DNA of 64,000 nt. Origin: Alphaproteobacteria bacterium (GTDB taxonomy: Bacteria; Pseudomonadota; Alphaproteobacteria; RF32; CAG-239). How positions within the stretch are numbered: the first letter of the stretch is position 1; each line of letters starts with the position of its first letter. The stretch lies in the NCBI GenBank assembly GCA_015062305.1, contig SUUX01000004.1, forward strand, positions 1 through 64,000, written 5' to 3'. Below are positions 42,947 to 52,061 of this stretch, one piece after another. Under the pieces are notes generated by a model. The model saw only the letters and a list, made by a program, of their open reading frames with translations, made no database searches and had not been told where the DNA came from. The position numbers and the translations under genes were made by a program.

Positions 42947-42975
42947 AAAGAAACCGCCTAATGGCGGTTTCTTTA
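42945..42975. terminator. Bidirectional terminator, gapR / chromate transporter
   Basis: AAAGAAACCGCC-TAAT-GGCGGTTTCTTT (42947-42974) is a perfect hairpin between two convergent genes and overlaps the stop of the minus-strand gene by 3 bp. Confidence 0.85.
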
Positions 42976-43491
42976 TATTTGCAAAACGATTCCTGCAATT
43001 GCAGATAAACATAAATAAAAAATAGGACTCTTTCTCCAAAATCGAATAGATGCTAGCAATAAAGCAAATAACACTCCAGACAACATACCTGTTAATGTTA
43101 TTTTAGCAATATCCATACCGGCAAACAAAATTAAAGCAACAACTGCCGGACGAATACCATTCAACACGGCATTCGTACGTCTATTGCATTTATATTTATC
43201 CATCAGTTTTGCCACCCAGATAATTATTATCACAGATGGAGCAACCAACCCAACCGTTGCCCATATCGCTCCCCATACGCCGGCAGTACCAAAACCGGCA
43301 AATGTTGCCATATTCACACCTATAGGCCCGGGTGTAGATTCTGCTATTGCAATCATTTCTGTTAGCTCTTTTAGAGTAAACCAATCATATTTTTCAGACA
43401 AGTCAAACAAAAAAGGAACAGTAACTAGGCCTCCACCAATTGCAAATAATCCTATTTTAAAAAATTCATAAAACAATTGAAGAAAAATCAT
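42973..43491 (-). CDS. Chromate transporter, second half-size subunit
   Basis: The 172-residue membrane protein of the short-chain CHR family has FFKIGLFAIGGGLVTVPFL, then ESTPGPIGVNMATFAGF and GIRPAVVALIL. Five or six hydrophobic segments are visible. The family consists of two homologous half-proteins acting together; a substrate other than chromate (for example sulphate) is possible. GGAGG lies 6 nt before the ATG at 43491, which overlaps the partner's TGA (ATGA). Confidence 0.85.
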   Translation of the reverse strand: MIFLQLFYEFFKIGLFAIGGGLVTVPFLFDLSEKYDWFTLKELTEMIAIAESTPGPIGVNMATFAGFGTAGVWGAIWATVGLVAPSVIIIIWVAKLMDKYKCNRRTNAVLNGIRPAVVALILFAGMDIAKITLTGMLSGVLFALLLASIRFWRKSPIFYLCLSAIAGIVLQI

Positions 43492-44033
43492 TTTTTCCTC
43501 CATTGCTTCATTTCATACCAAAACAACGCAAACCCTGCCGCAAACAAAACTATCCATACCGCACTCAAATTACAAAAATACAATAAACCGATAGCCAAAA
43601 CAAAAACTACCGCATCATAAATCTGTTTAATATTTTTACGCCACAAGTCATAAACAACATCTACAATCAATGCTACAACACAAATTCGAACTCCTGCCAA
43701 TGCATACGCCACATATCGATTATGCATATATTGCTTTAATACTGCCGCAATTATCATGATAACCAACAAAGATGGCAAAATCATACCCAGTGTTGCAAAC
43801 ACTGCTCCCCAAACTCCCTTTTGCCGATAACCTATAAAAGAAGCAACATTAACCGCTATAATTCCTGGAGTGCATTGCCCGATTGAATACAAATCAATCA
43901 ATTCTTCCTCAGACAAAAAACGCCGTCTCTCCACCACCTCAGACTTCAACAACGGAAGCATCGCATAACCACCGCCAAAAGTAAACAAGCCAACTTTTGC
44001 AAACAGCATCATCAAATTTAGCAATTCTCGCAT
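43488..44033 (-). CDS. Chromate transporter, first half-size subunit
   Basis: The 181-residue partner has LMMLFAKVGLFTFGGGYAMLPLL, then YSIGQCTPGIIAVNVASFIG and AGVRICVVALIVD. Both halves carry the characteristic FxxGGG and TPG-P/I motifs. It ends with ATGA overlap into the second half, so the pair is one transcription and translation unit. A divergent pntAA starts 140 bp away. Confidence 0.85.
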   Translation of the reverse strand: MRELLNLMMLFAKVGLFTFGGGYAMLPLLKSEVVERRRFLSEEELIDLYSIGQCTPGIIAVNVASFIGYRQKGVWGAVFATLGMILPSLLVIMIIAAVLKQYMHNRYVAYALAGVRICVVALIVDVVYDLWRKNIKQIYDAVVFVLAIGLLYFCNLSAVWIVLFAAGFALFWYEMKQWRKK

Positions 44034-44176
44034 TGTTTTCCTTTCTCAAAAAACACCTGCAGGCTAATACAGTTAAATTTAAATAAAGTTAAAGATCATA
44101 TCTCAGATTTAATTATATTGTATTTTTTTCAAAGTAATTTATATAATAATGTAAAACCAACAAGAAAGATCGCCTA

Positions 44177-45295
44177 ATGATTATATCAGCCATAAGAGAA
44201 ACCACTCCTAACGAAACCAGAGTTGCCATCACTCCAGAAACCGTAAAAAAATATATATCTCTGGGCTTTTCTGTACACATTGAACAAAATGCAGGATTAT
44301 CTTCAGGGTTTACCGATTCCTCCTACCAAAACTGTGGTGCAAAAATATTTTCCTCTCCCCATGAAACAATTAAAAATGCAAATATTATTCTCAAAATAAA
44401 TGCACCAACCCCTGCAGAAATAACAATATTTTCTGCTAATCAAACCATCATTGCCGATTTTCATAATTTTGATTTTTCCAAATATTTTTCCAAGCTATGT
44501 GCTTCTCAAACCACTTGCTTTGCACTAAATTTATTACCTCGCATATCCAGAGCACAAAACATGGATATCTTGTCTTCTCAAAACAATCTTGCCGGATATC
44601 GAGCCGTCATAGAAGCTTTTATGCTCTTACCAAAAGCCGCTCCTTTAATGATGACTGCCGCAGGCACTGTTCCTCCGGCCAAAGTCCTAATCCTTGGCAC
44701 CGGTGTTGCCGGCCTGCAAGCAATTGCCACCGCCAAACGTCTCGGAGCCATTGTCTATGCTTCAGACATCAGAGAAACAACCAAAGAACAAGTGGCTTCT
44801 TTGGGAGGAAAATTTGTAGAAATTCCAACAACCGAAAATTTTGAATCAAAACAAGGGTACGCCATACAAGCTTCCTCGCAATATACAAATAGCCAAAAAC
44901 AGGCTCTACAAAAAATTCTTCCACAAATAGACATTATAATTGCCACAGCATTAGTTCCTCAACAAAAAGCACCAATTATCATAGACAAACAAATGCTAAA
45001 AATGCTCCCTCCTAACTCTGTAATAATCGACATGGCAGCCTCATCAGGAGGCAACATAGAGGGCACCCAAAACAATAAACTTATTACAAAAAACAACATT
45101 AAAATTTTGGGAAATAGCAACTTAGCAGCATTGATACCACACACAGCAAGCAATTTATTTGCTCAAAATTTGTTCAATTTCATAAAATCACAATACAACA
45201 CAGAAAAATCCACGCTTAAATTTGATTTTTCGGATGAACTTATTTCAAAAACTTGCATTTGTAAGAATGGAAAAACCATTTTGGAGGAAAATTAG
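44177..45295 (+). CDS. pntAA: NAD(P) transhydrogenase subunit alpha 1
   Basis: The 372-residue soluble domain I has RETTPNETRVAITPETVKKY, the NAD-binding KVLILGTGVAGLQAIATAKRLGA and DIIIATALVPQQKAPIII. Split alpha subunits (AA, AB) are typical of alphaproteobacteria. The complex uses proton motive force to reduce NADP+ with NADH. The next gene starts immediately after the stop. Confidence 0.95.
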   Translation: MIISAIRETTPNETRVAITPETVKKYISLGFSVHIEQNAGLSSGFTDSSYQNCGAKIFSSPHETIKNANIILKINAPTPAEITIFSANQTIIADFHNFDFSKYFSKLCASQTTCFALNLLPRISRAQNMDILSSQNNLAGYRAVIEAFMLLPKAAPLMMTAAGTVPPAKVLILGTGVAGLQAIATAKRLGAIVYASDIRETTKEQVASLGGKFVEIPTTENFESKQGYAIQASSQYTNSQKQALQKILPQIDIIIATALVPQQKAPIIIDKQMLKMLPPNSVIIDMAASSGGNIEGTQNNKLITKNNIKILGNSNLAALIPHTASNLFAQNLFNFIKSQYNTEKSTLKFDFSDELISKTCICKNGKTILEEN

Positions 45296-45583
45296 ATGGA
45301 CATAGGGACATTGCTAACGGTTCTCACACTATCATGTTTTATTGGTTATTTTGTTGTTTGGGGAGTCACCCCCTCTCTACATTCTCCACTAATGAGCGTC
45401 TCCAATGCTATATCTGGAATCGTTATTGTCGGAGCTATTATTGCCGCCTCACACTCTTCTGAAACAACACCTCAAATATTTAGCCTAATTGCAATATTTT
45501 TAGCTTCCATAAACATATTCGGAGGTTTTGCTGTATCCCACAGAATGCTCCTCATGTTTAAGAAAAAGGAGAAAAAACAATGA
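45296..45583 (+). CDS. pntAB: NAD(P) transhydrogenase subunit alpha 2
   Basis: The 95-residue membrane protein has three or four hydrophobic segments (IGTLLTVLTLSCFIGYFVVW, NAISGIVIVGAIIAA) and ends with FAVSHRMLLMFKKKEKKQ. It is the short membrane piece of a split PntA. It abuts pntAA and overlaps pntB by ATGA. Confidence 0.95.
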   Translation: MDIGTLLTVLTLSCFIGYFVVWGVTPSLHSPLMSVSNAISGIVIVGAIIAASHSSETTPQIFSLIAIFLASINIFGGFAVSHRMLLMFKKKEKKQ

Positions 45584-46938
45584 CCATAACTCCTACTCTT
45601 TCATACCTGACATCCAGCATCTTTTTCATATTATCTATTCGTTTTCTGGCATCTCCCAAATCTGCTCGCCAAGGCAATATATTGGGCACTATTGGAATGT
45701 TATTGGCAATCATCACTACCCTCTCCATCCACCCCGCCTCAAATATAGTTGCGATTATAGGCACACTTGCCCTCGGTGCATGCATCGGGATATATAGCGG
45801 CCTAAAAGTGAAAATGACCTCTTTACCGCAAATGATTGCCATTTTTAACGGTCTTGGAGGCCTTTCTGCTGTTTGCATTGCCCTTGCTGAAACAATATCA
45901 AAATCCACATCTTATCTGGACAATAGTCTCGGCCTAATAATAGGAGCCATTGCTTTTTCTGGCTCCATAATTGCCTTTGCTAAATTGCAAGGAATTATTT
46001 CTGCCAAGGCCATTTCTTCAAAACTTATTTTATTTTTACAACTATCTCTATCCATCGCCACTCTATTTTTGTGCATAATCTACATCTTAAACGGAAATCC
46101 TAATATCTTCTACATCATGGGCATAATTTGTATTATCTTAGGAGTATTAATGGTTATTCCAATTGGCGGAGCCGATATGCCGGTTGTAATATCTCTGTTA
46201 AACTCTTATTCCGGATGGGCCTGCGTTGGTATCGGTTTTTCTCTACAAAATCCCTTATTAATAATTGTTGGTTCCATCGTTGGTGCCAGTGGAGCTATTC
46301 TCTCCTATATAATGATAAAAGCTATGAACAGATCTCTAACCAATGTCTTATTCGGAGGCATCGAAAAATCATCAAATTCAAAATCAACAATATCTCCTCA
46401 GCAAACAGCCCAATCTGGCAGTCCGGAAGACGCTGCATTCATTATGGAAAACGCCAACAAAATCATAATTGTTCCTGGCTATGGAATGGCTGCTGCTCAA
46501 GCTCAACACGCTCTAAAAGCCATGGCGGACGAACTCCATAACCATTATGGTGTTGAGGTCAAATACGCAATTCATCCTGTTGCCGGCAGAATGCCTGGTC
46601 ACATGAATGTTCTGCTAGCAGAGGCAAATGTACCCTATGATGATGTGTTTGAACTAGAAGACATCAATAGAGAATTTGCCACCGCCGATGTTGCTTACAT
46701 AATTGGAGCCAATGACATCACAAACCCTTTGGCCAAAACAGATTCCAGCTCCCCTATATATGGAATGCCCATTTTGGATGTAGAAAAAGCCAAAACAGTC
46801 TTTTTTGTAAAGCGCTCCTTAGGTCATGGATATTCAGGGATAGAAAATCCTCTGTTTTTCGCACCCAATACCATCATGCTGTATGGCGATGCCAAAAAAG
46901 TCACCGAAGATATTGTCAAAATACTGGAAAGCACCTAA
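45580..46938 (+). CDS. pntB: NAD(P) transhydrogenase subunit beta
   Basis: The 452-residue protein has about nine transmembrane segments and a C-terminal NADP-binding domain III with VPGYGMAAAQAQHALK, HPVAGRMPGHMNVLLAEA and GANDITNPLAKTD. It forms the proton channel and NADP site of the transhydrogenase. Its stop overlaps the end of the convergent hydF by 4 bp, with no terminator between. Confidence 0.95.
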   Translation: MTITPTLSYLTSSIFFILSIRFLASPKSARQGNILGTIGMLLAIITTLSIHPASNIVAIIGTLALGACIGIYSGLKVKMTSLPQMIAIFNGLGGLSAVCIALAETISKSTSYLDNSLGLIIGAIAFSGSIIAFAKLQGIISAKAISSKLILFLQLSLSIATLFLCIIYILNGNPNIFYIMGIICIILGVLMVIPIGGADMPVVISLLNSYSGWACVGIGFSLQNPLLIIVGSIVGASGAILSYIMIKAMNRSLTNVLFGGIEKSSNSKSTISPQQTAQSGSPEDAAFIMENANKIIIVPGYGMAAAQAQHALKAMADELHNHYGVEVKYAIHPVAGRMPGHMNVLLAEANVPYDDVFELEDINREFATADVAYIIGANDITNPLAKTDSSSPIYGMPILDVEKAKTVFFVKRSLGHGYSGIENPLFFAPNTIMLYGDAKKVTEDIVKILEST

Positions 46939-48149
46939 TTTAACCCTAGTGGTTTAACCATTCTTTGCAAAACACCCTGTGTCTTACATATCGCCACACC
47001 ATAATTAGTAATTGGCACTCCTCTGCGCACACATTCTTTCAAACGACGAACCATTTCTACTCTGTTTAACATACACGCGCCACAATGGATAACCAACGAA
47101 TATTTTTCCAAATCATTTGGAAACTCACACCCCTGACAAAAATCAAATTCAATATTTTTACCTGTATATTTTCTAATCCAATTGGGTATTTTAACTTTTC
47201 CAATATCATCATCAGCAACATGATGAGAACAAGCTTCTGCTATCAAAATTCGATCTCCATCAGCTAATGAATCCATTGCATTTGCGCCCTGATACATTAT
47301 TTCAATATCACCCTTATTTCGAGCAAACAAAATCGAAAAAGTTGTTACAGGCACATCTTCTGGTACCATTTTAGCAACTTTCATAACAACCTGAGAATCA
47401 CAGATTATCAATCGAGGATTATTTTTCAGTTCACTTAGCATATCTGACAAATCGTCATCTTTAACCACAATAGCTTTTGCATTTTTATCTAATATTTCTC
47501 GCAGAGTTTGCACTTGTGGCAAAATCAAACGTCCTTTTGGTGCAGAATAATCTATTGGCACCACCATCAAAACAATATCTCCAGCCTCAAACAAATCTCC
47601 TGCCAACAAATATTCTTTTTTAAAATCTTCCGGAGCCAAACGAACCAACATTTGTTTAACTGCATCTACATTTTCCGATGTTTTAGCTGAAACAACTTCA
47701 AACATAATGTTTTTTTGCATCAGCCATTGTTCATCTTCCAAAGAAACCCTAACTATCTTCTCCATATTAAACACTACTGCCAATGGAACACCTTTTGCTG
47801 TCAGTTCAATAATTAATTTTTTATCTTCTGATAACAAACCCTCTTTTCCAACAACCATCAAAACCATATCTGACTTAGCAATAGCCTTTTGGGTAGCTTT
47901 TAGTCTCATATCCCCCAGCACACCCTCATCGCCAAAACCGGCAGTATCATAAAAAGTAACAGCTCCTAAAGGCAACAATTCATATGGCTTAGCAACAACA
48001 TCTGTTGTCGTACCGCTAAGTTCAGATACTATCGACACCTCTTGCCCACAAATAGCATTCAATAAAGTAGATTTACCAACATTTGTTCTTCCAATGATAC
48101 TAATTATTGCTCTTAAAGCTCTAGGGGTCGCCTCCGGACGTTCAGACAT
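46935..48149 (-). CDS. hydF: [FeFe] hydrogenase maturation GTPase HydF
   Basis: The 404-residue protein has an N-terminal GTPase domain (P-loop GRTNVGKSTLLN, DTAGFGDEG, a degenerate NKxD in VFNMEKI) and a C-terminal Fe-S domain with EACSHH and VIHCGACMLNR, giving the conserved HydF ligands. HydF is the scaffold on which HydE and HydG build the 2Fe subcluster before transfer to hydrogenase. Its presence supports the hydrogenases at 8.2 and 11.5 kb being functional; hydE and hydG must lie elsewhere. GGAG precedes the ATG. It is convergent with pntB, tail to tail. Confidence 0.93.
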   Translation of the reverse strand: MSERPEATPRALRAIISIIGRTNVGKSTLLNAICGQEVSIVSELSGTTTDVVAKPYELLPLGAVTFYDTAGFGDEGVLGDMRLKATQKAIAKSDMVLMVVGKEGLLSEDKKLIIELTAKGVPLAVVFNMEKIVRVSLEDEQWLMQKNIMFEVVSAKTSENVDAVKQMLVRLAPEDFKKEYLLAGDLFEAGDIVLMVVPIDYSAPKGRLILPQVQTLREILDKNAKAIVVKDDDLSDMLSELKNNPRLIICDSQVVMKVAKMVPEDVPVTTFSILFARNKGDIEIMYQGANAMDSLADGDRILIAEACSHHVADDDIGKVKIPNWIRKYTGKNIEFDFCQGCEFPNDLEKYSLVIHCGACMLNRVEMVRRLKECVRRGVPITNYGVAICKTQGVLQRMVKPLGLN

Positions 48150-48257
48150 AATTCAATCTCCTTTGTTTTTTTGCACTCTAACATATATTTTAATAATTAT
48201 TAATCTTTTTTTATTATGATAAACACCAAAATTTCAAATAAACAGGATAACAAATAA

Positions 48258-50192
48258 ATGCATTCGATACACGCCCTAATTATTGATTTGACGTTAATTA
48301 CAATATATGCCAGTATTATCACTCTCATATTCAAAAAACTCAAACAACCAACTGTTTTGGGCTACATCCTTGCAGGTATTTTGACAGGACCTTTTTTCAA
48401 ATTTGCCCCCACTGTAATGGACAAAGAAGATCTGACTCTTTGGGCAGATATCGGTGTAATCTTCTTATTATTCAGCCTTGGTTTAGAATTCAGTTTTCAT
48501 AAAATGATAAACGTTGGAAAATCAGCAATGATTACTGCTATGGCCAACATTTTGTTCATGCTGTTTCTTGGTTATAACGTTGGTTTACTTTTAGGCTGGA
48601 GTGTAATCGATAGTTTTTTCCTTGGCAGCATGATTTCCATGTCATCAACCACCATCATCATCAAAGCCTTTGACGACTTAAATGTAAAAAAACAAAAATT
48701 CACAGATCTTGTTTTTGGTGTTTTGATTGTTGAAGATATCGTAGGAATTTTGTTATTAGTACTTTTACCAACCATTGCTCTCAGCAACACCATTGATAGT
48801 GAAGAATTGGCCATAAGTACAATCAAACTTATTTTCTTCCTTGTTCTTTGTTTTGTCATTGGCATATACTTAGTTCCCACTTTCTTAAAAAAAATCACAT
48901 CTTACCTTAATGATGAAACCTTGCTTCTAATCACCATAAGTATGTGTTTTGGCATGGTTCTGCTTGCCACATATTCTGGATTCTCTTCTGCATTAGGCGC
49001 TTTCATAATGGGTTCTATCTTAGCAGAAACAGAAGCGATTCACCGCATAGAAAATATTCTCAAACCACTCAAAGATTTCTTTGGCGCAATCTTTTTCGTA
49101 TCTGTAGGAATGATGGTCGACCCCTATATGTTCATCACTTATGCCTGGCCAATTTTCGTAATCACTCTAATAGTCATCATCGGAAAAGTCATTTTCTCTT
49201 GCTTTGGCTTCCTATATTCCGGACAAAATTTAAAAACAGCTATACAAGGAGGTGTATCTTTGGCTCAAGTTGGTGAATTTGCATTCATTATTGCCAGCCT
49301 TGGTATGAGCATTGGCGTACTAAACGCCAGAGTTTATCCCATTATTGTTGCCGTGTCTGTCATCACCACCTTTTTAACCCCCATGATGATTAAATCTGCA
49401 GACCCAATCTACAAAAGAGTCACCAAACTACTACCGGAAACATGGAATAAATATATTGAAAGGAATACTTCTTTAGCCGTAGAAACCCAAATGGAAGAAA
49501 AACGCTGGAAACTTCTTTTCATAAACTATTCTCTTCGTTTGGTGCTATTTTCCATGATACTTTCTGCAATTTTAGGTATAAGTGCATATTACCTAAAACC
49601 ATACATACACCAAATGTTACCAGAGCTTCCAGCCAAAATAGCTGTAACCGCCGCCACCCTTATCATCATGGCTCCGTTTCTTAAAGCACTCATTGGTTGG
49701 GAAACAGTGCTTCCTCTATATATAAAAGAAAAACTTGCATCTATTGCTTGTCATTTTAGCTCCAACAAAGAAGAAACACGTCGTTCATTAACCCAAGCCA
49801 TCGAAGATAAATTTGGCTTTTGCCATATTAGTGGAGAAGCACACAACGCACGCAATTTCTTCATCTCAAACCACAAAACAGCAGCACTATACTACAAACT
49901 ATGGACAGCAAAAAAGCTAAACCGCTTACCTTTAATCCTTCTGACTAGTTTCCGGTTACTTGTAGTAATGTTTTTTATAGTTATGGCCATTCACCAATTT
50001 CTAACAGAAAACCCCAAGGTCACATTACTCATGTGTCTATTTTCCATCTTTGTTTTATTCCAATCCAGATGGCTGTTTAACCAATATATGAAAATAGAAT
50101 CTCAATTTCTAAATAACCTAAAAGGAGGAGCCCCCAACGAAGCTCCTGCAGAAACAACATCTTCTTCTCCAGAGGAAAAAAACAAAGAATAA
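48258..50192 (+). CDS. Kef-type (CPA2) cation/proton antiporter
   Basis: The 644-residue membrane protein's first 390 residues form a Na_H_Exchanger domain with about 12 segments (LKQPTVLGYILAGILTGP, IGVIFLLFSLGLEFS, VEDIVGILLLV). The rest lacks the RCK/TrkA-N domain of KefB/KefC. Instead it has about four further hydrophobic segments in two groups (SLRLVLFSMILSAILGISAY; LILLTSFRLLVVMFFIVMAI) separated by a soluble loop, and a hydrophilic tail ending PEEKNKE. K+ or Na+ exchange is inferred from the family; the missing RCK domain means different regulation. A strong terminator follows. Confidence 0.85.
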   Translation: MHSIHALIIDLTLITIYASIITLIFKKLKQPTVLGYILAGILTGPFFKFAPTVMDKEDLTLWADIGVIFLLFSLGLEFSFHKMINVGKSAMITAMANILFMLFLGYNVGLLLGWSVIDSFFLGSMISMSSTTIIIKAFDDLNVKKQKFTDLVFGVLIVEDIVGILLLVLLPTIALSNTIDSEELAISTIKLIFFLVLCFVIGIYLVPTFLKKITSYLNDETLLLITISMCFGMVLLATYSGFSSALGAFIMGSILAETEAIHRIENILKPLKDFFGAIFFVSVGMMVDPYMFITYAWPIFVITLIVIIGKVIFSCFGFLYSGQNLKTAIQGGVSLAQVGEFAFIIASLGMSIGVLNARVYPIIVAVSVITTFLTPMMIKSADPIYKRVTKLLPETWNKYIERNTSLAVETQMEEKRWKLLFINYSLRLVLFSMILSAILGISAYYLKPYIHQMLPELPAKIAVTAATLIIMAPFLKALIGWETVLPLYIKEKLASIACHFSSNKEETRRSLTQAIEDKFGFCHISGEAHNARNFFISNHKTAALYYKLWTAKKLNRLPLILLTSFRLLVVMFFIVMAIHQFLTENPKVTLLMCLFSIFVLFQSRWLFNQYMKIESQFLNNLKGGAPNEAPAETTSSSPEEKNKE

Positions 50193-50201
50193 ATATCTTT
50201 C

Positions 50202-50232
50202 AAAAAAATCTCACCATAGTGGTGAGATTTTT
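50202..50232 (+). terminator. Terminator of the antiporter gene
   Basis: AAAATCTCACC / GGTGAGATTTT (50205-50215 with 50221-50231) gives a perfect hairpin with a T-run. Confidence 0.85.
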
Positions 50233-50258
50233 GTTTAATGGCGGATGAAGAGGGATTT
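50228..50258. repeat. Duplicated 3' end of tRNA-Ser, copy away from tRNA
   Basis: This 31-bp stretch is identical to 50413-50443. It holds the last 20 nt of the tRNA-Ser (through the CCA end) plus 11 nt downstream. The intact tRNA is the other copy. The 154 bp between the copies are more GC-rich than the surroundings and contain no gene. This looks like an attL/attR-type scar of an integrated element that has been lost. Confidence 0.7.
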
Positions 50259-50383
50259 ACTCTGCGCTATGCTTGAGTTGCCTCTGCGGTAATTGGCCTT
50301 CGGTCAACCGGCGTACTTCCGTTCGCCTTTACCTTGTAGTGAACCCCCTTCCTATCGTGGCCTCAAATCGTCTCACACCAAAT

Positions 50384-50421
50384 TAAACAAAAAGCCTGCC
50401 ACAAGGACAGACTTTTTGTTT
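50384..50421 (-). terminator. Probable terminator of tRNA-Ser
   Basis: AAACAAAAAG (50385-50394) pairs imperfectly with CTTTTTGTTT (50412-50421) around a CTG/CAG inner stem. On the minus strand it yields a hairpin with U-run directly after the tRNA. Confidence 0.5.
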
Positions 50422-50423
50422 AA

Positions 50424-50515
50424 TGGCGGATGAAGAGGGATTTGAACCCCCGATACGAGTTACCCCGTATTCACGATTTCGAGTCGCGCGCATTCAGCCT
50501 CTCTGCCATTCATCC
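50424..50515 (-). tRNA. tRNA-Ser (anticodon CGA)
   Basis: The 92-nt gene on the minus strand has acceptor stem GGATGAA / TTCATCC with encoded CCA end, anticodon stem CGCGA / TCGTG around loop CTCGAAA (anticodon CGA), a long variable arm (ATACG / CGTAT) as expected for a class II tRNA, and T arm GGGGGTTCAAATCCCTC. Its 3' end is duplicated at 50228-50258. Confidence 0.95.
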
Positions 50516-50571
50516 AATACCTGTCTTCTAATATCTTTCCCACCAAAAAGCAAGCATATTTAAACTATACA

Positions 50572-50946
50572 CTACCTTTCATACTCCGAACGAGACATAA
50601 CCCTCGCCCAAGAAACAATCGGACGCAAATAAAAACCAACAGCATTAAATGTATCTTGCATTTCCTTAGAAAACAATCTATTAACTCTGACCATTACTTC
50701 TTCTTTATTATCATATCCCAGGGCATGAGGCCCTATTGCATCAACCAAATCCTCCATATTATCAAATATTGCAATACCAACAACTTCGCATTCAAGCACA
50801 TCTCCATCACTAACATTGTGCATTTCAATCACATCATGCAACTTCACTTTTTGCATCTGTTTATCCAAAAGATGCACACCAACTCTTCTCGTCCCTTTTT
50901 TTATTTTATTAAAAGAGAATTCATGAACCGATAGTACATGTTTCAT
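50572..50946 (-). CDS. ASCH-domain (PUA-like) protein
   Basis: The 124-residue protein has the ASCH pattern: FNKIKKGTRRVGVHLLDKQMQKVKLHDVIEM, where I-K-x-G-x-(K/R) and a later G-D begin a beta-barrel, followed by LECEVVGIAIFDNMEDLVDA. ASCH domains bind RNA or act on modified nucleosides; the precise role is unknown. It lies 2 bp after the ROK gene, so the two are co-transcribed. Confidence 0.75.
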   Translation of the reverse strand: MKHVLSVHEFSFNKIKKGTRRVGVHLLDKQMQKVKLHDVIEMHNVSDGDVLECEVVGIAIFDNMEDLVDAIGPHALGYDNKEEVMVRVNRLFSKEMQDTFNAVGFYLRPIVSWARVMSRSEYER

Positions 50947-50947
50947 T

Positions 50948-51817
50948 TTATAGTCTCTCCAACAACAACAGCGCAGCTCCTAACATTCCTGCGTTATTCT
51001 CAAATTTTGCCTGTTTCAAAACAAAAGGCTGCGTCAAAATATCATCGTTGGCTTGTTTATTCAACTTGTCATATTCTACAAACTGAGCCATAGAACCCGA
51101 TAACACAATCACCTCTGGATCAAACAAATTTGCCACCATCACCAATGCATTTTCCAAACAACCTTGCCAATGTTCAAATGCAGCCTTTGCTTTTTGATTA
51201 TTTTCTTTCAATCCTCTAATCACATCATAACTCGTAGCATCTGGTGACATATAAATCTTAGCATCAGTTGTCAAAGCATTTCCGGAAACATATGTTTCCA
51301 AACAATCCCACAAACCACAAGTACACTTACGTTCTCTGGCAAATCCCATTCTCACATGCATTTCTCCGGCAGATCCGGACTTTCCTTTCAGCAACTTACC
51401 ATTAACAATAATTCCAGAACCCACACCTGTTCCCAAAGTTAGCACCACCGCATTTTCAGACCCCTTGGCTGCCCCTAGCTTAAACTCTGCCCAACCTGCA
51501 GAATTAGCATCATTTTCTAACAAAATTGGCTTATCGGTCAAAGACAAAAAATCGGTTTCATTATACCCTTCTGGCAAATTTCCAACTCTACTTATAATTT
51601 TATTGTTTTCATTATTTATTGCTCCTGCGGTTGCAATCGCCACCCCATCAATCTCATCTTCCAAACCTTTAATCACTGTTTTTAACAGATCATAGATTCC
51701 CTGAGCTGTTTTTGGTGTTGTCACCTTAATCACTTCACTTACAAAATCACCTTTTTCATCTATTGTAGCATAAGCAATTTTAGTTCCACCAATATCAAAA
51801 GCCAAAACTTTTTTCAT
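50948..51817 (-). CDS. ROK-family sugar kinase or regulator-like kinase
   Basis: The 289-residue protein has the ROK signature: FDIGGTKIAYA (ATP-binding), LLENDANSAGWAEFKLGAAKGS (catalytic Asp), LTLGTGVGSGIIVNGKLLKG and the zinc-like CTCGLWDCLETYVSG. There is no N-terminal helix-turn-helix, so it is a kinase rather than a repressor. Glucose, N-acetylglucosamine or N-acetylmannosamine are possible substrates. The ASCH gene is downstream, 2 bp away. Confidence 0.88.
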   Translation of the reverse strand: MKKVLAFDIGGTKIAYATIDEKGDFVSEVIKVTTPKTAQGIYDLLKTVIKGLEDEIDGVAIATAGAINNENNKIISRVGNLPEGYNETDFLSLTDKPILLENDANSAGWAEFKLGAAKGSENAVVLTLGTGVGSGIIVNGKLLKGKSGSAGEMHVRMGFARERKCTCGLWDCLETYVSGNALTTDAKIYMSPDATSYDVIRGLKENNQKAKAAFEHWQGCLENALVMVANLFDPEVIVLSGSMAQFVEYDKLNKQANDDILTQPFVLKQAKFENNAGMLGAALLLLERL

Positions 51818-51877
51818 TTTTCAATCCTCCTAACAATAATATAATACGGATTATATCATTTGAAACATCTTATGCAA

Positions 51878-51905
51878 CAAAAAAGCCACCTTTTTAGGTG
51901 GCTTG
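51878..51905 (-). terminator. Terminator of tRNA-Gly
   Basis: AAGCCACCT / AGGTGGCTT (51883-51904) with a plus-strand A-run on the left forms a terminator on the minus strand, directly after the tRNA. Confidence 0.8.
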
Positions 51906-51909
51906 AAAT

Positions 51910-51984
51910 TGGAGCGGGCGAAGGGATTCGGACCCTCGACATCAACCTTGGCAAGGTTGCGCTCTACCCCTGAGCTACGCCCGC
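51910..51984 (-). tRNA. tRNA-Gly (anticodon GCC)
   Basis: The 75-nt tRNA on the minus strand has acceptor stem GCGGGCG / CGCCCGC with encoded CCA end, D arm GCTCAGGGGTAGAGC, anticodon arm CAACCTTGCCAAGGTTG (anticodon GCC) and T arm GAGGGTCCGAATCCCTT. All arms pair. Confidence 0.96.
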
Positions 51985-52061
51985 ACCGGCAGAACGAGAT
52001 ATTTAATAGCATATAAAAAAAAAATTGCAAGAGCTATTTTTCATTTTTTTATCTTTTTTTT

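Noticed and set aside
50259..50412. The GC-rich segment between the tRNA-Ser repeats as tmRNA or another known RNA
   Set aside because: No tag-peptide frame or recognisable tmRNA piece could be identified, and I could not fold it into a known RNA with confidence.
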